A stretch of 64,000 nucleotides of DNA from an uncultured Lachnospiraceae bacterium (GTDB lineage Bacteria > Bacillota > Clostridia > Lachnospirales > Lachnospiraceae): positions 23,595 to 87,594 of the forward strand of contig CAJUSK010000036.1 in NCBI GenBank assembly GCA_910589075.1. Reading direction: 5' to 3'. Positions within the stretch are counted from its first letter, which is position 1; each line of letters begins with the position of its first letter. The position numbers and the translations under genes were made by a program. This document shows, one piece after another, positions 43,777 to 51,928 of the stretch. The notes under the pieces are model-generated. The model made no database searches and was not told where the DNA came from. It worked only from the letters and a program-made list of their open reading frames with translations.

Positions 43777-45069
43777 ATGGTAAAAGCAGTTGTAGGAGCA
43801 AACTGGGGAGATGAGGGAAAAGGCAAGATCACAGATACGCTTGCAAAGGAATCGGACATTATCGTGCGGTTCCAGGGCGGTGCCAACGCAGGACATACCA
43901 TTGTAAATAACTATGGAAAATTTGCGTTGCATACATTGCCGTCGGGCGTATTTTATAATCATACAACCAGTATTATCGGAAACGGTGTGGCGTTGAATAT
44001 ACCGGTTCTGATTGAGGAAATTCAGTCTGTTACGGACAGAGGGGTTCCGGCCCCCAGGATTTTGGTGTCGGATCGGGCACAGATTGTCATGCCCTATCAT
44101 ATTTTGCTGGATCAGTGTGAGGAAGAACGGCTGGGCGGTAAGTCCTTTGGCTCTACCAAATCGGGGATTGCGCCTTTCTATTCCGATAAGTATGCGAAGA
44201 TTGGTTTTCAGGTCAGTGAGCTGTTTGAGGAGACACTGCTGCGTGAAAAGGCAGTGAGGGTATGTGAAATAAAAAATGTCCTGTTGACTCATCTGTATCA
44301 CAAGCCGGCACTTGATCCGGAAGAACTGCTTGATACTTTGCACACATACAGGGAAATGATTGCACCGTATGTATGTGATGTTTCCCTGTATCTGGATCAG
44401 GCCATACGGGATGGGAAAACGATTTTGCTGGAAGGTCAGCTTGGAACATTGAAAGATCCGGATCATGGTATTTACCCCATGGTGACGTCTTCTTCCACAC
44501 TGGCGGCTTACGGCGCCATTGGCGCGGGTATTCCCCCTTATGAGATCAGCCAGGTGATTACCGTATGTAAGGCATATTCTTCTGCGGTGGGTGCAGGTGC
44601 ATTTGTATCGGAAATATTCGGCAGTGAGGCGGACGAACTGCGCAGAAGAGGCGGAGACGGCGGAGAATTCGGCGCGACAACCGGGCGTCCCAGAAGAATG
44701 GGATGGTTTGACTGTGTGGCATCCAAATATGGCTGCCGCCTGCAGGGTACGACGGATGTGGCCTTTACGGTGCTGGATGTACTGGGCTATCTGGATGAAA
44801 TTCCCGTTTGCGTGGGATATGAGATAGACGGCGCTGTTACAACAGATTTTCCGGTGACGGCAAAGCTGGAACAGGCGAAACCGGTTCTCAGGGCGCTGCC
44901 GGGTTGGAAAGAGGATATCCGCGGCATCCGGAAGTATGAGGAACTTCCGGAAAACTGCAGAAACTACGTGGAATTTATTGAAGAACAGATCGGCTATCCG
45001 ATTACCATGGTGAGCAATGGCCCCGGACGGGATGATATTATCTACAGAGAGAGTTCCCTCAGAAAATAA
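43777..45069 (+). CDS. purA: Adenylosuccinate synthase
   Basis: The 430-residue enzyme joins IMP and aspartate with GTP in AMP synthesis. It begins with GANWGDEGKGKITD (residues 7-20), where the Asp and the glycine loop bind IMP and GTP. NAGHT follows near residue 41, then FGSTKSGIAP, and TTGRPRRMGWFD near 305. Length is normal for the family. ATG 43777 follows GAGAGGAGC. It has its own promoter, structured leader and a strong terminator, so it forms a single-gene unit. Confidence 0.97.
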   Translation: MVKAVVGANWGDEGKGKITDTLAKESDIIVRFQGGANAGHTIVNNYGKFALHTLPSGVFYNHTTSIIGNGVALNIPVLIEEIQSVTDRGVPAPRILVSDRAQIVMPYHILLDQCEEERLGGKSFGSTKSGIAPFYSDKYAKIGFQVSELFEETLLREKAVRVCEIKNVLLTHLYHKPALDPEELLDTLHTYREMIAPYVCDVSLYLDQAIRDGKTILLEGQLGTLKDPDHGIYPMVTSSSTLAAYGAIGAGIPPYEISQVITVCKAYSSAVGAGAFVSEIFGSEADELRRRGGDGGEFGATTGRPRRMGWFDCVASKYGCRLQGTTDVAFTVLDVLGYLDEIPVCVGYEIDGAVTTDFPVTAKLEQAKPVLRALPGWKEDIRGIRKYEELPENCRNYVEFIEEQIGYPITMVSNGPGRDDIIYRESSLRK

Positions 45070-45121
45070 AGAGACAGATGACAGTCCCCGTTTGGGTTGA
45101 ATCAGGAAAACAGAACACAGG

Positions 45122-45156
45122 CAGCACTGCAGAAGGATTTTTGCAGTGCTGTTTTT
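45122..45156 (+). terminator. Intrinsic terminator after purA
   Basis: CAGCACTGCA (45122-45131) pairs with TGCAGTGCTG (45142-45151), followed by TTTTT. Confidence 0.92.
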
Positions 45157-45185
45157 GTATTTGATTGGCATACCTTTTTACATAG

Positions 45186-45349
45186 GAACAATAGATTGCA
45201 GGCTTCACCAGCAAACCTGTTGTCATGAACAATAGATTGCAGGCTTCACCAGCAAACCTATTGTCATGAACAATAGATTGCAGGCTTCGCCAGCAAACCT
45301 GTTGTCATAAACAATAGAAAGCACGCTTTGCGAACTTTCCATAGCCATG
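45186..45349. repeat. Tandem array of CAATAG-type repeats (three 41-bp units plus one diverged)
   Basis: Units at 45186-45226, 45227-45267 and 45268-45308 are 41 bp and differ by only one or two bases. Each starts GAACAATAGATTGCAGGC and ends near TTGTCAT. A fourth, diverged unit (45309-45349) has the CAATAGAAAG form seen elsewhere. Every unit can fold through ACAATAG and CTATTGT/CTGTTGT ends. The array fills the gap between the purA terminator and the bioY promoter. The unit also occurs inverted at 55685. Confidence 0.93.
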
Positions 45350-45360
45350 AGTAAAACAAA

Positions 45361-45426
45361 TGTCAACTATATTTGCAAAAAGGTTGACAATCAAATGTTA
45401 ACAAAATATACTAAAGAGGTTAACAA
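45361..45426 (+). promoter_or_regulatory. bioY promoter with two BirA-like operators
   Basis: TTGACA (45384-45389), 17-base spacer and TATACT (45407-45412) form a near-consensus promoter. Two palindromes overlap it: TGTCAAC (45361-45367) with GTTGACA (45383-45389), and TGTTAAC (45396-45402) with GGTTAACAA (45418-45426). The second matches the known BirA operator form TTGTTAACC-N14/15-GGTTAACAA closely. Biotinyl-AMP-bound BirA would cover the -35 or -10 region and shut the operon off when biotin is plentiful. Confidence 0.8.
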
Positions 45427-45469
45427 ATATACAGACGGACAGTCAGATAAACAGGAAGGAGACAAACCT

Positions 45470-46048
45470 ATGGAACAAAAGACAAAACAGGGGATCAGGC
45501 AGAAGATTGCCACAAGGGATATGGCTATGTGTGCACTGTTCACAGTCCTGATTACAGCGGGGGCGTTTATTAAGATTCCGGTGCCGGTCGTACCGTTTAC
45601 ACTGCAGTTTTTATTCACGATGATGGCCGGGCTTTTGCTTGGAGGACGGCTGGGAGCCTGCAGTGTGGCATTGTACGGGGTGCTGGGGTTGATTGGGCTG
45701 CCTGTGTTTGCGGAAGGAGGCGGTATATATTATCTGCTGAAACCCAGTTTTGGTTACATCATTGGTTTTGGAATTGCCAGCTATGTCACCGGGCGTATGG
45801 TGGAACGGCTGGAAAAAATCAGCTTTGGAAAGGTGCTGGCGGCCAATTTGCTGGGTCTGGCAATCGTATACGGAGCAGGTATGTCCTATTATTATGTGAT
45901 CTGTAACTATGTGATCAACAGCCCCATTGGACTGGGGGCGTTGTTCCTGTATTGTTTCCTGCTGGCGGTGCCGGGGGATATTTGTCTGTGCTTTTTGGCG
46001 GCGGAACTGACCAGGCGGCTGAAACCGGCGCTGGAACGTATGGGATAA
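45470..46048 (+). CDS. bioY: Biotin transporter BioY
   Basis: The 192-residue membrane protein is the substrate-binding S component for biotin uptake, working alone or with ECF energising proteins. Hydrophobic spans begin near residue 20. Family marks include FIKIPVPVVPFTLQ, GLLLGGRLG and LPVFAEGGG. ATG 45470 follows AAGGAG; the frame runs upstream to 45347, but that would place the start inside the promoter. It is first in a bioY-bioD-bioA operon under BirA-like operators. Confidence 0.93.
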   Translation: MEQKTKQGIRQKIATRDMAMCALFTVLITAGAFIKIPVPVVPFTLQFLFTMMAGLLLGGRLGACSVALYGVLGLIGLPVFAEGGGIYYLLKPSFGYIIGFGIASYVTGRMVERLEKISFGKVLAANLLGLAIVYGAGMSYYYVICNYVINSPIGLGALFLYCFLLAVPGDICLCFLAAELTRRLKPALERMG

Positions 46049-46072
46049 TCAGGCGGTGAGGAAAACGGGGAA

Positions 46073-46774
46073 ATGGAAATGAGTAAAAGTTTATTTATTA
46101 CCGGCACCGGTACGGATGTGGGGAAAACTTATGTAGCCGGGCTGTTTTTGAAAAAATTGCGGGAAGCAGGGCTGCAGGCTGCTTATTATAAGGCGGCCAT
46201 GAGCGGCAACGAAGTGGGAACGGACAACAGGCCGATACCGGAGGACGCCCTGTATGTAAAACATATTTCCGGTGTGGAGCAATCTCTGAAAACCATGTGC
46301 CCTTATGTGTATCAGGCGGCTGTTTCTCCCCATCTGGCCTCACGGCTGGAGGGGAACCCGGTACGGATGGAGACTGTAAAGCGCGGATATGCGTGGCTGG
46401 CTGAACGCTATGGGTATATCACAGTTGAGGGAAGCGGCGGTATCGCTTGTCCCATCTCCTTTGACGGGGAACTGATCTGGATGGAGGATGTGATCAAGGC
46501 ATTGTCTCCGGTCTGCCTGATTGTGGCGGATGCGGGACTGGGAACCATCAACGCTGTGACGCTGACTGCGGAATATATGAAAAACCATGGGATCGAGGCG
46601 GCAGGCATTGTGCTGAACCGTTTCCGTCCCGGCGATGTGATGGAAGAGGACAATAAGCGTATGTGCGAGTACATCACCCATCTGCCGGTGCTTGCCTGTG
46701 TGCCGGAAGGATGTACGGATTTGCCCATGAAAACAAAGGATGTGCTTTCCCTGTACCGGGGGCAAGAGAAATGA
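46073..46774 (+). CDS. bioD: Dethiobiotin synthase
   Basis: The 233-residue ATP-dependent enzyme closes the ureido ring of dethiobiotin from diaminopelargonate and CO2. It has the P-loop GTGTDVGKT near residue 11, the lysine in YYKAAMSG, and VEGSGGIACPI near residue 122. ATG 46073 and ATG 46079 are both in frame; the latter has a better spacing to GGGG. The last codons lie in the first copy of an imperfect 35-bp repeat whose second copy is in the gap before bioA. Confidence 0.94.
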   Translation: MEMSKSLFITGTGTDVGKTYVAGLFLKKLREAGLQAAYYKAAMSGNEVGTDNRPIPEDALYVKHISGVEQSLKTMCPYVYQAAVSPHLASRLEGNPVRMETVKRGYAWLAERYGYITVEGSGGIACPISFDGELIWMEDVIKALSPVCLIVADAGLGTINAVTLTAEYMKNHGIEAAGIVLNRFRPGDVMEEDNKRMCEYITHLPVLACVPEGCTDLPMKTKDVLSLYRGQEK

Positions 46775-46829
46775 CGGTTTACAGGGCAAGAGGACATGAA
46801 AATAAAGGACATGCCTTCCCTGTACCGGG
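46726..46829 (+). repeat. Imperfect direct repeat: duplicated bioD 3' end
   Basis: Bases 46726-46760, inside the end of bioD, reappear at 46795-46829 in the gap before bioA, with five or so changes. Both contain CATGAAAA-AAAGGA and TTCCCTGTACCGGG. The second copy ends 21 bases before the bioA start. The pattern parallels the 34-bp repeat at 2807. Confidence 0.85.
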
Positions 46830-46850
46830 AAGCGAAAAAGGAGAATTGCG

Positions 46851-48050
46851 ATGATCTGGTATCCATATGAACAGATGAAAACCATGCAGGAACCTTATCA
46901 TATTGTGGATGCAAAAGGGGTATGGCTGTATACGGAACAGGGCAGGATGATTGATTCTGTTTCTTCCTGGTGGAGTGTGATACATGGCTATAAACATCCG
47001 GCGCTCACAGAGGCCATTGTCAGGCAGGCAAGGCAGTTTTCTCATGTGATGCTGGGCGGGCTGACCCATGAACCTGTGCGGCGGCTGTCGGAGAAACTGG
47101 AGCAATGGCTGCCGGGGGATCTGAATTATTGTTTCTTTTCCGATTCCGGCAGTGTGGCGGTGGAAGTGGCGTTGAAAATGGCGCTTCAATATTATGTAAA
47201 CAGGAAAGAGACGAAGCGGACAAAGATTCTGTCTCTGACCCATGCGTATCACGGGGATACCTTTAAGACTATGGAAGCAGGAGACGATGCAGATTATCAT
47301 TTCATACTGGAGGCTTATGGGGAGAAACAGGATGTGATCCATATCCCCACAGAGATTGCGGCATTGGAAGACGCTTTTGCCCGTTATCACAGCAGTTTGA
47401 ACTGCATGATTGTGGAGCCCCTTCTGCAGGGTGCCGGCGGTATGCGGATGTATGATGTCGCCTTTCTGAAACGGGCGCGTCAGCTATGTGATGCTTATGA
47501 TGTGCTGCTGATTTTTGATGAAGTGGCCACCGGTTTTGGGCGGACGGGAAACCGGTTCGTGGCGGATCTGGTATTGCCGGATATACTGGTGCTTGGCAAG
47601 GCGCTGACAGGCGGCTATATCGGCCATGCAGTAACCGTGGCAAACCAGAAAGTGTATGCGGGGTTTTACAGCGATGAGGCGGACCGGGCGCTGATGCACG
47701 GCCCTACCTTTATGGGGAACGCGCTGGCCTGCAGTGCGGCGCTTGCGTCCATAGATTTGTTTGAAACAGAAGGGTATATGGATAAAATTGCGAAGATTGC
47801 AGAGATTACCCGGCGGGAAATGGCAGATTTTTCCGATCCGCGCATAGGGGAGGTGCGGATGATGGGAGGCTGCGTCTGTGTGGAAGTAAAAGATGCCGAA
47901 ACCCTCAGAGGCTATCAGCAGTTTGCCAGGGAACGGGGCGTATTTGCCCGCCCGTTCCTGAAGTATCTGTATGCAATGGTGCCATATATTATCAGGGAAG
48001 AAGAACTGGTTTGTGTCCTGGATTGTATGAAAGATTGGTTTCGGCGTTAA
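46851..48050 (+). CDS. bioA: Adenosylmethionine-8-amino-7-oxononanoate aminotransferase
   Basis: The 399-residue PLP enzyme makes 7,8-diaminopelargonate from KAPA with SAM as amino donor. Motifs include SVSSWWSVIHGYKHPAL near residue 25, the SDSGSVAVEVALKMA cofactor loop, FDEVATGFGRTG near 222, and the PLP lysine in LGKALTGGYI near 252. Length is slightly under that of E. coli BioA. ATG 46851 follows AAAGGAG. No bioF or bioB is present, so KAPA synthesis and the last step must be encoded elsewhere or be absent. Confidence 0.95.
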   Translation: MIWYPYEQMKTMQEPYHIVDAKGVWLYTEQGRMIDSVSSWWSVIHGYKHPALTEAIVRQARQFSHVMLGGLTHEPVRRLSEKLEQWLPGDLNYCFFSDSGSVAVEVALKMALQYYVNRKETKRTKILSLTHAYHGDTFKTMEAGDDADYHFILEAYGEKQDVIHIPTEIAALEDAFARYHSSLNCMIVEPLLQGAGGMRMYDVAFLKRARQLCDAYDVLLIFDEVATGFGRTGNRFVADLVLPDILVLGKALTGGYIGHAVTVANQKVYAGFYSDEADRALMHGPTFMGNALACSAALASIDLFETEGYMDKIAKIAEITRREMADFSDPRIGEVRMMGGCVCVEVKDAETLRGYQQFARERGVFARPFLKYLYAMVPYIIREEELVCVLDCMKDWFRR

Positions 48051-48066
48051 GTTCTGCGCGGATACC

Positions 48067-48765
48067 TTATGACTTTGGCAAAGTCTGTACAATGGGCAGG
48101 AGTTCCTGTAGTGTCCGGATGGTATGGTCAATGCGGGTTGTGTCCGGGGCCGGCAGATTGCGGGGATTGTACCAGCAGCAGGCAATACCCGCCTGATTAC
48201 CGCCCAGCATATCACTTGTGAGGGAGTCGCCTACGATGACGGCTTCCTCTTTTTGAAAGCCGGGAATCTTTCGGAAACAGATGTCAAAAAATTCCGGCGC
48301 CGGCTTTTCGTAGCCCAGTTCTTCTGAAATGAAAACGCCGTCCATGACTTCCATGAGATGGCCCAGTCTTAACCGGCTTCGCTGTGTGGAGGCCACGCCG
48401 TTTGTCACAATATATTGCCGGTGGGTTTGATGAAGCCGGGTACAGAGTGCCAGGGCATCCTCCAGATAAAAACAGACACCGGCCAGATTGTTCTGATACG
48501 TATCGCGGAATTGTGCCGCGTCCACACCGGTAATTCCTGCCGCTTCAAAAAAGCTGATAAACCGCTGGCTCAACAGTGCCTCCCTTGTGAGCTCGCCCCG
48601 TTCCAGTCGTTTCCAGAAGGCCAGATTGATCTCGGAATAGAGGGCCAGCAGGGCGTCGGTGGGCGTTAAGCCTGCACTGCGCATGGAAGCGTTAAACGCA
48701 TGTTTTTCCGTTGCTGTAAAATCCAGCAGTGTATTGTCCAGATCCCATAAGATGGTAGTGTACAT
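48067..48765 (-). CDS. YjjG-like HAD phosphatase (pyrimidine nucleotidase-type)
   Basis: The 232-residue HAD hydrolase has motif I LWDLDNTLLDF at residues 6-16, a helical cap, motif II VTNG near 120, a lysine in YEKPAPEFF near 154 and motif IV VIVGDSLTSDMLGG near 175. This matches YjjG, which removes phosphate from non-canonical pyrimidine nucleotides and so cleans the nucleotide pool. It is convergent with bioA, with only 16 bases between stops and no separate terminator recognised. Confidence 0.87.
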   Translation of the reverse strand: MYTTILWDLDNTLLDFTATEKHAFNASMRSAGLTPTDALLALYSEINLAFWKRLERGELTREALLSQRFISFFEAAGITGVDAAQFRDTYQNNLAGVCFYLEDALALCTRLHQTHRQYIVTNGVASTQRSRLRLGHLMEVMDGVFISEELGYEKPAPEFFDICFRKIPGFQKEEAVIVGDSLTSDMLGGNQAGIACCWYNPRNLPAPDTTRIDHTIRTLQELLPIVQTLPKS

Positions 48766-48903
48766 AAAAAGTCCCCCGATTTGATTTGGATGAAGTGGTT
48801 TCTGTCTGATAGTTTAGCAGATATGAAAAGCGCCTGCAAGGTTTGACAGGGTATGGGAACTGTTGTATGCTTAGAAAAGTATGCGATGGCAGGAGGAAAA
48901 CCA

Positions 48904-49506
48904 ATGATAAAAAACATAGTATTTGATATCGGGAATGTACTGACGTATTATACATGGGAGTCTCATATCCACAGCTTCGGGTTCTCAGAAGCAGTCCGGG
49001 AGCGGGTGATCCGTGCCACGGTCAAGAGTGAGGCGTGGAACGAATTCGACAGAGGGGTGCTGAATGATGAAGAGGTAATCGGACTTCTGGTGCAGAATGA
49101 TCCCGGTGTGGAGAAGGAAATCCGCCGGATGATGGAGAATGTGGGCGGTCTGGTAAGCAAAGCGGATTATGCCATTCCCTGGATACAGGAACTCAAGGGA
49201 AAGGGGTACCATGTGTATTATCTGTCCAATTTTTCTTTCAAGGCGGAAAAAGAATGCAGCCATGCCCTGGATTTTATGCCATATATGGACGGAGGCATCC
49301 TATCCTGCAAAGAGAAGCTGATCAAGCCACAGCCGGAGATCTATGCGCGGCTTCTGGAAATCTATGATCTGATTGCGGACGAATGTGTATTCCTGGATGA
49401 TTTGGACGTAAATGTCCGGGCTGCAAAGGCTGCCGGGCTGCATGGGATTCTTTTTACCACAAGGGAAGCGGCTCTCCGGGAGCTTGCGGAGCTTGGAGTA
49501 AAATAG
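48904..49506 (+). CDS. HAD-family hydrolase, YihX-like
   Basis: The 200-residue protein starts at ATG 48904 behind GCAGGAGGAAAA; the frame from 48853 lacks a binding site. Motif I is FDIGNVLTYY (nucleophile Asp8 with Gly in place of the second Asp, as in YihX-type enzymes). YLSNFS serves as motif II, KEKLIKPQPEIY as motif III and FLDDLDVNVRAA as motif IV. The family includes sugar-phosphate phosphatases such as alpha-D-glucose-1-phosphatase. The substrate here is not known. It is divergent from the YjjG-like gene. Confidence 0.85.
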   Translation: MIKNIVFDIGNVLTYYTWESHIHSFGFSEAVRERVIRATVKSEAWNEFDRGVLNDEEVIGLLVQNDPGVEKEIRRMMENVGGLVSKADYAIPWIQELKGKGYHVYYLSNFSFKAEKECSHALDFMPYMDGGILSCKEKLIKPQPEIYARLLEIYDLIADECVFLDDLDVNVRAAKAAGLHGILFTTREAALRELAELGVK

Positions 49507-49522
49507 GTTTTCCTGTTTTTCG

Positions 49523-49552
49523 TAACATTTCTCAGATTCTTCATGACATTTC
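49523..49552 (+). promoter_or_regulatory. Candidate LytTR-type operator (direct repeats)
   Basis: TAACATTTC (49523-49531) and TGACATTTC (49544-49552) are direct repeats with a 12-base gap, the geometry known for LytTR regulators such as AgrA. They lie upstream of a TATGAT box (49581-49586) before the LytTR gene at 49687, so autoregulation is suggested. Confidence 0.45.
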
Positions 49553-49686
49553 TGCAAATTATCCGTGAAATCATCCGATATATGATAAAGATACAGGTGA
49601 GAGGGGAATCCGTCCGGGATTCTCCCTGCCTGTGGTTTTCAGGATTGCCTTTTGGGGCGGGGATATTAGGAATATGAGGTGAAAGT

Positions 49687-50391
49687 TTGGAGATAGCTAT
49701 CTGTGACGATGAAAAAGAAATCCGGGAACAGTTAAAAAGGCTGGTGGAGGAACGAAGACCCGATGTATCTTTGACATGCTATGCGTCGGGCGAGGCGCTG
49801 CTGGACGCCGGGAAACGGTTTGATATGGTTTTTCTGGATATCCGCATGGATGGAAAAGACGGCATTGAGACAGCCAGGATATTACGGAAAGCAGACGAGG
49901 ATCTGCTGCTGATTTTTATAACGGGGCTGAAGGAGTATGTGTTTGATGCATTTGATGTGGGCGCTTTTCATTATCTGCTGAAACCCATTTCCGGGGAGAA
50001 ATTTGCCCAGGTCTTTGAAGCGGCAGCCCGTAAGGTGGAAAAAAAGCATAAGCAGGAGACTTTTCTCATCAGAAACCGAAACAGGAATGTGTTGCTTAGG
50101 AAAGACCATATTCTCTATGTGGAAAGCAGGATGCGGAAGGCCGAAATCCACACATGCCGGGGAAATTATGAAATCTATGGGACGATGCAGGCCCTGGAAA
50201 AACAGCTGGGTGTGAATTTCTATCGCTGTCACAGAGGATATCTGGTCAATCTGGCCCATGTTCTGGAGTATACCACGGACAGCATTACTCTGACAGACGG
50301 GATGAAGATATTTCTTTCCAGAGAGAAGTACAACGCTTTTGTCAGGGCGTATATGCGCTATCTGCAGAACGGAGGCATTTCCTATGTATAA
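49687..50391 (+). CDS. LytTR-family response regulator
   Basis: The 234-residue regulator has a receiver domain at about 1-115, with acidic pair Asp7/Asp8 in AICDDEKE, phospho-acceptor Asp54 region in VFLDIRMDG, and Lys in YLLKPI. A LytTR DNA-binding domain follows at about 135-230 (ILYVESRMRKAEIHT, NFYRCHRGYLVNL). Start codon is TTG 49687 behind GAGGTGAAAG. It overlaps the kinase gene by eight bases. This is the AgrA/VirR type of two-component system, often governing peptides, bacteriocins or surface genes. No AgrD-like peptide or AgrB is present here. Confidence 0.92.
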   Translation: MEIAICDDEKEIREQLKRLVEERRPDVSLTCYASGEALLDAGKRFDMVFLDIRMDGKDGIETARILRKADEDLLLIFITGLKEYVFDAFDVGAFHYLLKPISGEKFAQVFEAAARKVEKKHKQETFLIRNRNRNVLLRKDHILYVESRMRKAEIHTCRGNYEIYGTMQALEKQLGVNFYRCHRGYLVNLAHVLEYTTDSITLTDGMKIFLSREKYNAFVRAYMRYLQNGGISYV

Positions 50392-51859
50392 TGGTCTGCT
50401 TACACTGACAGAGCTGCTTTCCATTGTTTTGCAGGGTTGGATTCTGTCTTATTTCACAGGTCAGTTTATGCAGGACGGGCAGGAACGATGGCGGGGCTGC
50501 CGGTATTTTATGTGGGCTGCCTGGATTCTGGGCAAGGTTGCCTTTCGGATATGGACGCCCGGTATCAATGACGGGCTGCGTCCGCTGTGGAAACTGGTCG
50601 TTTTGTATTGTTTGCTGCTTCTCTCTTTTTCTCTTCTGTATCGTGGGTCGGTGGGTTACCGGCTGTATCTGTCTGTTGTTTTTATGGCTTTTCACGAAAT
50701 CAGTTTCTTCCTTGCATATATGATTATCGTTTGGGGAAATTCTATATTTGATCTGTATCTCTGGTATTTTCTCAGAGCGGATGGGCCTGTTATTTCGGAC
50801 AAATGTTTTCTGTTTCTCATGCAGGCAACGGAATTCCTGCTGCTGGCACTGGAATACGCCGTGTTTACGCTGCTGTTTTTTCTGTGTGTACGCAGGTTTG
50901 TAAAGAAATACAGGGAAAAGGATTCTGACATGGGCGGGATGGAGCTGTTGTTTTTGGGCGTACCGGCCATGACGGGAGTGCTGATCTGCGTATTGCTGCG
51001 CATCATTGTTGTGACAGTCAAAGACGGTATTCCTGAATTGCTGTATGACAATTATCCGCTCCTGACGGTGATTGTGCCGGTCATTCTGCTGTTGTGTCTG
51101 AAATCCATCCTGTGCAGTGTGGGGCTTTGGCAGGATATGATTGTGCTGAACCGGGAGAAGGGCAGCAGGATGGTGATGGAACAGCAGGTCAGAAGTATGC
51201 AGGAACATATGCAGGAAATGAACCGCACATATGCCCATATTCGGGGCATGAAACACGATATGAAAAATCAGCTGGCAGTTATGCATGAACTGGTGCGGCA
51301 GCGTGGTGACGGAGAGGAAAAACAACAGGAACTGACCGACTGGATGGGCGTTCTGGAACGGACCATGGACAGTCTGGAGCCGGCATTTAAAACGGGAAAT
51401 ATGGTGGCGGATGCCGTTTTGCATATGAAATTTCATGAGGCGGCGGAGAAGATACCAAAACTGACAATGGATGCAGACGGACTCATTTTTCCAAAGGGGC
51501 TGCAGATTGATAACTATGACATGACTGTCATTTTATGTAATGCTCTGGACAATGCCCTGGAAGCATGCGGCAGGCTGCCGGCAGAAGACGAAAAGTGGAT
51601 TCGTATTTTTTCTTTTCAAAGAGGCAGGCTGTTTTTCCTGCAAGTGGAGAACAGTTTTAACGGTTGTATTTTGTGCAGGAATGGGCGGGAATTTCCGGCT
51701 ACAAATAAGGAAGATCGGAAAATGCACGGAATCGGCTTTTTGAATATGCAGGCGTCGGCGGAAAAATATTGCGGCGGTGTGGACTGGCGAACAGAGGGAA
51801 AAACGTTTGTTCTGAGCATAATGCTGAAATCACAGAATGATTTGGACAAAGTTGTATAA
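50384..51859 (+). CDS. GHKL-family sensor histidine kinase (AgrC-like)
   Basis: The 491-residue kinase has about six to seven membrane spans in the first 260 residues. A dimerisation helix follows with the phospho-acceptor His in RGMKHDMKNQL near residue 292. The GHKL ATPase has N-box NALDNALEAC near residue 388 and a G-box-like MHGIGFLNM near 452. ATG 50384 follows GGAGG at eight bases. It is the cognate sensor of the LytTR regulator at 49687. The signal is unknown. Confidence 0.9.
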   Translation: MYNGLLTLTELLSIVLQGWILSYFTGQFMQDGQERWRGCRYFMWAAWILGKVAFRIWTPGINDGLRPLWKLVVLYCLLLLSFSLLYRGSVGYRLYLSVVFMAFHEISFFLAYMIIVWGNSIFDLYLWYFLRADGPVISDKCFLFLMQATEFLLLALEYAVFTLLFFLCVRRFVKKYREKDSDMGGMELLFLGVPAMTGVLICVLLRIIVVTVKDGIPELLYDNYPLLTVIVPVILLLCLKSILCSVGLWQDMIVLNREKGSRMVMEQQVRSMQEHMQEMNRTYAHIRGMKHDMKNQLAVMHELVRQRGDGEEKQQELTDWMGVLERTMDSLEPAFKTGNMVADAVLHMKFHEAAEKIPKLTMDADGLIFPKGLQIDNYDMTVILCNALDNALEACGRLPAEDEKWIRIFSFQRGRLFFLQVENSFNGCILCRNGREFPATNKEDRKMHGIGFLNMQASAEKYCGGVDWRTEGKTFVLSIMLKSQNDLDKVV

Positions 51860-51928
51860 AGCTCTTGTACTTTTTTTCCAGTATGTTAGAGTATAGGCAG
51901 GGACATAATGTATAGGAGGATATGAATT

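Noticed and set aside
43636..45171. 511-codon minus-strand frame opposite purA
   Set aside because: PurA motifs are unmistakable on the + strand; the opposite frame is long only because of codon bias.
45186..45349. CRISPR array
   Set aside because: Units abut directly with no unique spacers and belong to a dispersed hairpin repeat family; no cas genes.
45347..45469. Earlier ATG start for bioY
   Set aside because: It would put the start codon upstream of the promoter and BirA-like operators; ATG 45470 has a clear binding site.
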